The notes beneath the pieces were generated by a model. The model worked only from the letters and a program-made list of their open reading frames with translations. It was not told the DNA's origin and did not search any database. Positions 60,801 to 64,000 of a stretch of 64,000 bases of DNA are shown piece by piece. Origin of the DNA: Aphanomyces cochlioides (taxonomy: Eukaryota > Oomycota > Saprolegniomycetes > Saprolegniales > Verrucalvaceae); NCBI GenBank assembly GCA_019828595.1, contig JAHQRK010000023.1:558001-622000 (forward strand), given 5' to 3'. The position numbers were made by a program, and so were the translations under genes. Each line of letters opens with the position of its first letter. Position 1 is the stretch's first letter.

Positions 60801-62724
60801 TGCATGACGAAGAGATGCGCTTACATCGGTTATATACCGAAGTGCTTCATCGCGAGCGCCTAAGAGAACGCAAGGAACGACATTTGATGCACAATGACGA
60901 GCTGTGCATGCGGCATATTCTGGACGAACGAGAGCGATTGAGACTACGGCGGTTGGAAAAGACGCACCGGGTCGAGATGGCTGTAGAAGATGTTCGGAGT
61001 CACCAATGGCATGCTTTGGAGAAAGACGGGACTCAAATTGCTTTGGTGTTGCTTGTACAATCGCGACAATCTCATTGTGTGGCTAGGCAATATGGTCCGC
61101 AAGGGAGTTGAAAGCTCTTTCTGCAGACGTGGTCAACTACCCCACAATGTTGCGCTTAAATGTAGTTTTGCTGGCACAACTGACAGGTCTTCAAGTAGAC
61201 CCACCCTGGAAAGGACTGCAGTGGGTTCCACCTGGTAAGTCTTGAGGTGTGCTTTGACTGTTAATTTCTCGACTTTGCATAGAGGCTCCCACAGCCAACA
61301 AGACAGTGCCAACACGAGCACAAGAGCTGTGGAATCGCATTCGGTAGGCACTGTCGCTAGTTTGAGCCACTGAAGCACTTGTAGCAATAAATATCTCAAG
61401 CGAACTATTGCTGCAAATGAAGCACGAAGAGGTGCACAAGAATTAGAAGCTGGCTATCTGATCCAAGGTACTCACATTGCGCGGTTTGCCACTTGAAACG
61501 AGAGATGATAGCCCAGCGAACCCTTCGAATGGCTTTTCGCGATGGATACAAAGGGGCAAGACTTGTGCGAAATATTGCTAAGTGCTACGTCAAACTTTAC
61601 GAAGCATATCTGAATACCAACGATCTCAGAATGGGCGTTGTTTGGTACCTGAAAGCCAGTGATCGGCTGGAATGCCAAGGTTCGCCATCATTTTTGGACG
61701 AAATGGCCCATGCGTTGTACCGTATCGGTCGATTTCAGTATGCTGCTGAAGTTCTTGGGAGGGTAATTTGAAACTTTGTTTTCTCGTTAAATTTTTGTTA
61801 GATCATATTTAGTTTTCCCACGTACGCCAACATGGCCACAGTGATCTTCCGATCAGCCACGCTGATGTGGCATCTGGGTCTGTATGAGCAAAGTACCGAG
61901 TATCTGCTGCATCTCCTGGAATCTCCGCCGCCACCTTGGAATGACCTGGACATTATGTTCTTCATCGCGAGGCTGTACATCCTTGACGACAACAAAACTC
62001 ACGCTGCTTTTGCCTACGACGATGCTCTTCGCCGTTATCGCTTGCATGGAAACCGCTTTGATTATGCATCGTGGAAGTCTTGGGCGTCCGATGCCGCTGT
62101 GTGGCGACACTTTGGGGCAAAAGCCCTTGCCGCGGGAGAATATCTTATTGCCAAAGATATGTACCAACAAGCTATCAAAAGGCGCCATGAGGAAGTATAT
62201 TTTGCTCATCGGCAAAAGGTAACATCGTCAACTGGGATACACACATTACATCTTCGCAGGAGCGGGAACTAGATTGGTTTTTCTTGGCGCAATGTCAAGT
62301 CATGCTTCATGAAAATGTTTCTGCAAATGCGACGATGGTCCACTGGCTTGAATCAAAGCATTATGTTTATAGAGTGTTGGAGAGGTTGCAAGAGTGGCCT
62401 AGTGAAAAATGGAAATCGATTGGTGTTGAGCCAATTATGTTGTGGAATGAAGAAACTGGAGGAAAACGATCCGCAGAGGTACAGTTCGCATGAGCAACGC
62501 TTTGACGTGTTGCATAGAAGACAAATGAAACTCCAATAATGAAGAAAAAGAGGAAGCAACTTGGCAAATTGCGCAAAAAACGCATTCGTCGGCAAAGACG
62601 GCGTATAAAATACACAACAACTGCAGAATTGCAGAATTGGGTTCAGCTTGAGGACCTCAATTCGGGCAAAATATTTTTCTTCAATGAGAAGACATTTGAC
62701 GTGACTTGGACACGACCAACTTAA
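57821..62724 (+). CDS. IQ / coiled-coil / TPR-like / WW protein
   Basis: 1381 aa. Exons: 57821-58638, 58682-58832, 58877-59037, 59079-59316, 59359-59489, 59532-59694, 59739-59936, 59985-60097, 60136-60225, 60270-60434, 60476-60708, 60747-61045, 61087-61234, 61283-61343, 61385-61467, 61512-61762, 61802-62218, 62260-62478, 62518-62724. The basic N-terminal third leads into IQ motifs (VRIQHAFRCRRGR, TRLQKVWRGRIGRRR), which would bind calmodulin or centrin. A ~450-residue, highly charged single-helix/coiled-coil region (59359-61045) follows, then a TPR-like helical domain (about 61512-62218), a Lys/Arg-rich stretch and a C-terminal WW domain (WVQLEDLN...TWTRP) that ends the protein. Not recognised as one named family. 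The composition resembles flagellar/centriolar proteins, but that is inference. The stop is 22 bp from the convergent WD40 gene stop. Confidence 0.85.
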
Positions 62725-62746
62725 TATGTTCTCAGTACAAAACACC

Positions 62747-64000
62747 TTATCGAAGGCCGGCAATCTTGTCCAAAGAAGACATTTCTTCGCGCGTCTGCTT
62801 TCGTCTTTTCATCAGATCGAATCCAGGCCAGAAATGTAGGGTTTCGTCCGCGCCCAAGGTGGCCACAGTGGAGCCATCCGGGGACTCAGTCATTGTCAAT
62901 ATCCGACCTGTATGGCCACCGTATACTTTCAACAACGTCATTCCCCCCACATCCCACAATTTTAATGAATTTACGTTCGGGCCATGTGAAGACAGCAATT
63001 GCTTGGCAGTGTGAACACCTGGCCGAGACCATAATAATCCAGAGACTTGTGCTTCTGTATCTTGGGAATGCTGTAATTTGCAAGTACGCTCGGTGATTCG
63101 CCATCGTTTCACAGTCTTGTCGATTGCTCCACCACCTGTCGCAAGGATGCCGTTGTCCCATGGACTCCAACTGACTGCTTTCACGGCTGCTTTATGCGAA
63201 TTAATTGAATGCCATGGGTCCCGTCGAGCCAGATCATTTGACCACACACAAATTGTGTGGTCGCTTCCACCAGATGCCAACATACGTCCGTCATGTGACC
63301 AAGCCAGCCCACATACTTCGCCTTTGTGCTGACGTAAAGTTGAGAGACGTGATGATTCCATCCGCGTGTCGTAGTGAGCAATGGTATTGTCCAGGGAACC
63401 AGTCGTAAGGATATATCCTTTCCATGCAAGGCTGCTGACTCGAGCGGCATGTCCACTGAACTTTCCACAGCACCTTTTCGCTCTTGTGTCCCAAAATTCG
63501 ACATTGCCATTACTTGTTCCGACAGCTAAATTGTTGATGTGGGTGTTAGCACCCCATTTCAGCGACGTAATGGTTTGACTCCGAAGCGTGAATAGCTTGG
63601 AATGCGACTTTGTCTGTCGGTTCCACAAATAAATCGATTTTCCCAGCGCAATTGCCAATACGTCATTGGAACCCCAATCCATCAGGTTCAAGTAAAAATC
63701 ATTTTCCACATTTGGTGCGTCCATGATTCGAATCGCTGACACTGGTGCCACAATATGGTTCAAAAGAGCGTTCGGACGACATCTTGTAGTGTTTGTACGA
63801 CGCTCATTGCTTGCTGTGAGATTGTAAACTGGTAATGCTGACATATCAGAGACTCCAAACATCGTTTGAGCCAGCGCTTGGTGGAATGTCGTCGACCTCG
63901 CTTTGGGTTTATCATGTAACCCTTTCGATTGCACTTGGAGTGACGCAATGTCCATATCTTGCGATGACCGGCGCGGGATGAAGCGATCTGTCCCGTCCAC
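62747..64000 (-). CDS. CDC20/CDH1-family APC/C activator, 5' partial
   Basis: At least 418 codons in one exon, running off the window. The first in-window codon is GTG (Val), so the true start lies beyond base 64000. WD40 adaptor that recruits substrates to the anaphase-promoting complex. It has a C-box (DRFIPRR, just inside the edge), the family motif RIMDAP...DFYLNLMDWGSNDVLAIALG and seven WD40 blades (for example NGNVEFWDTR, DNTIAHYDTR, DHTICVWSND). The C-terminus is AGLR, in place of the usual Ile-Arg tail that docks on APC/C TPR subunits. I cannot separate CDC20 from CDH1 confidently from this part alone. No break is seen. Confidence 0.9.
   Translation of the reverse strand: MDGTDRFIPRRSSQDMDIASLQVQSKGLHDKPKARSTTFHQALAQTMFGVSDMSALPVYNLTASNERRTNTTRCRPNALLNHIVAPVSAIRIMDAPNVENDFYLNLMDWGSNDVLAIALGKSIYLWNRQTKSHSKLFTLRSQTITSLKWGANTHINNLAVGTSNGNVEFWDTRAKRCCGKFSGHAARVSSLAWKGYILTTGSLDNTIAHYDTRMESSRLSTLRQHKGEVCGLAWSHDGRMLASGGSDHTICVWSNDLARRDPWHSINSHKAAVKAVSWSPWDNGILATGGGAIDKTVKRWRITERTCKLQHSQDTEAQVSGLLWSRPGVHTAKQLLSSHGPNVNSLKLWDVGGMTLLKVYGGHTGRILTMTESPDGSTVATLGADETLHFWPGFDLMKRRKQTREEMSSLDKIAGLR

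Overview
The window is eukaryotic nuclear DNA, most likely from an oomycete (stramenopile), and perhaps a Saprolegnia/Aphanomyces-type water mould. The evidence is: protein genes split by uniformly tiny GT-AG introns (mostly 39-57 nt); an axonemal dynein heavy chain, which implies a flagellated stage; four-domain voltage-gated channels; an SDP1-type patatin lipase; and a plant/protist-like SYP5-type SNARE. The genus is an inference. I saw no rRNA, tRNA, CRISPR or bacterial operon signals.

Layout. 1-5428: 3' part of a decayed Ty3/gypsy LTR retrotransposon (protease, RT, RNase H, integrase, then an antisense ORF, polypurine tract and 3' LTR). 5815-6758 (-): a damaged MOSC-domain gene. 8001-13448 and 14258-19695 (+): two tandem four-domain channel genes. 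19895-22445 (+): patatin-like lipase. 22544-36522 (+): 28-exon inner-arm dynein heavy chain. 37327-38445 (+): cyclin. 38967-39497: an inverted repeat that copies the 3' end of the next gene. 39447-40921 (-): PDZ protein. 41454-41812 (+): possible small gene. 41829-42560 (-): Qc-SNARE. 43361-48742 and 48904-54272 (-): two more channel paralogs in the opposite orientation to the first pair. 54536-57496 (-): MYND-finger protein with three WASHC3/CCDC53-like repeats. 57821-62724 (+): IQ/coiled-coil/WW protein. 62747-64000 (-): CDC20/CDH1-type WD40 activator, cut by the window edge.

How things relate. The four channel genes share the intron positions of nine introns and near-identical exon lengths. 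They form a +,+ / -,- inverted arrangement around about 24 kb of unrelated genes. All four carry Ser-Asp-Glu-Glu at the selectivity-filter positions, unlike EEEE (Cav), DEKA (Nav) or EEKE (NALCN). A 296-bp tract identical between the two minus-strand copies points to gene conversion. Dynein and probably the IQ/coiled-coil protein suit flagellar biology. The cyclin and the CDC20-type protein belong to cell-cycle control. Gene spacing is tight: the last two genes converge with 22 bp between stop codons.

I spliced all models by hand from reading frame, splice dinucleotides and family conservation. Exon sums are multiples of three for the intact genes, but no transcript data were available.
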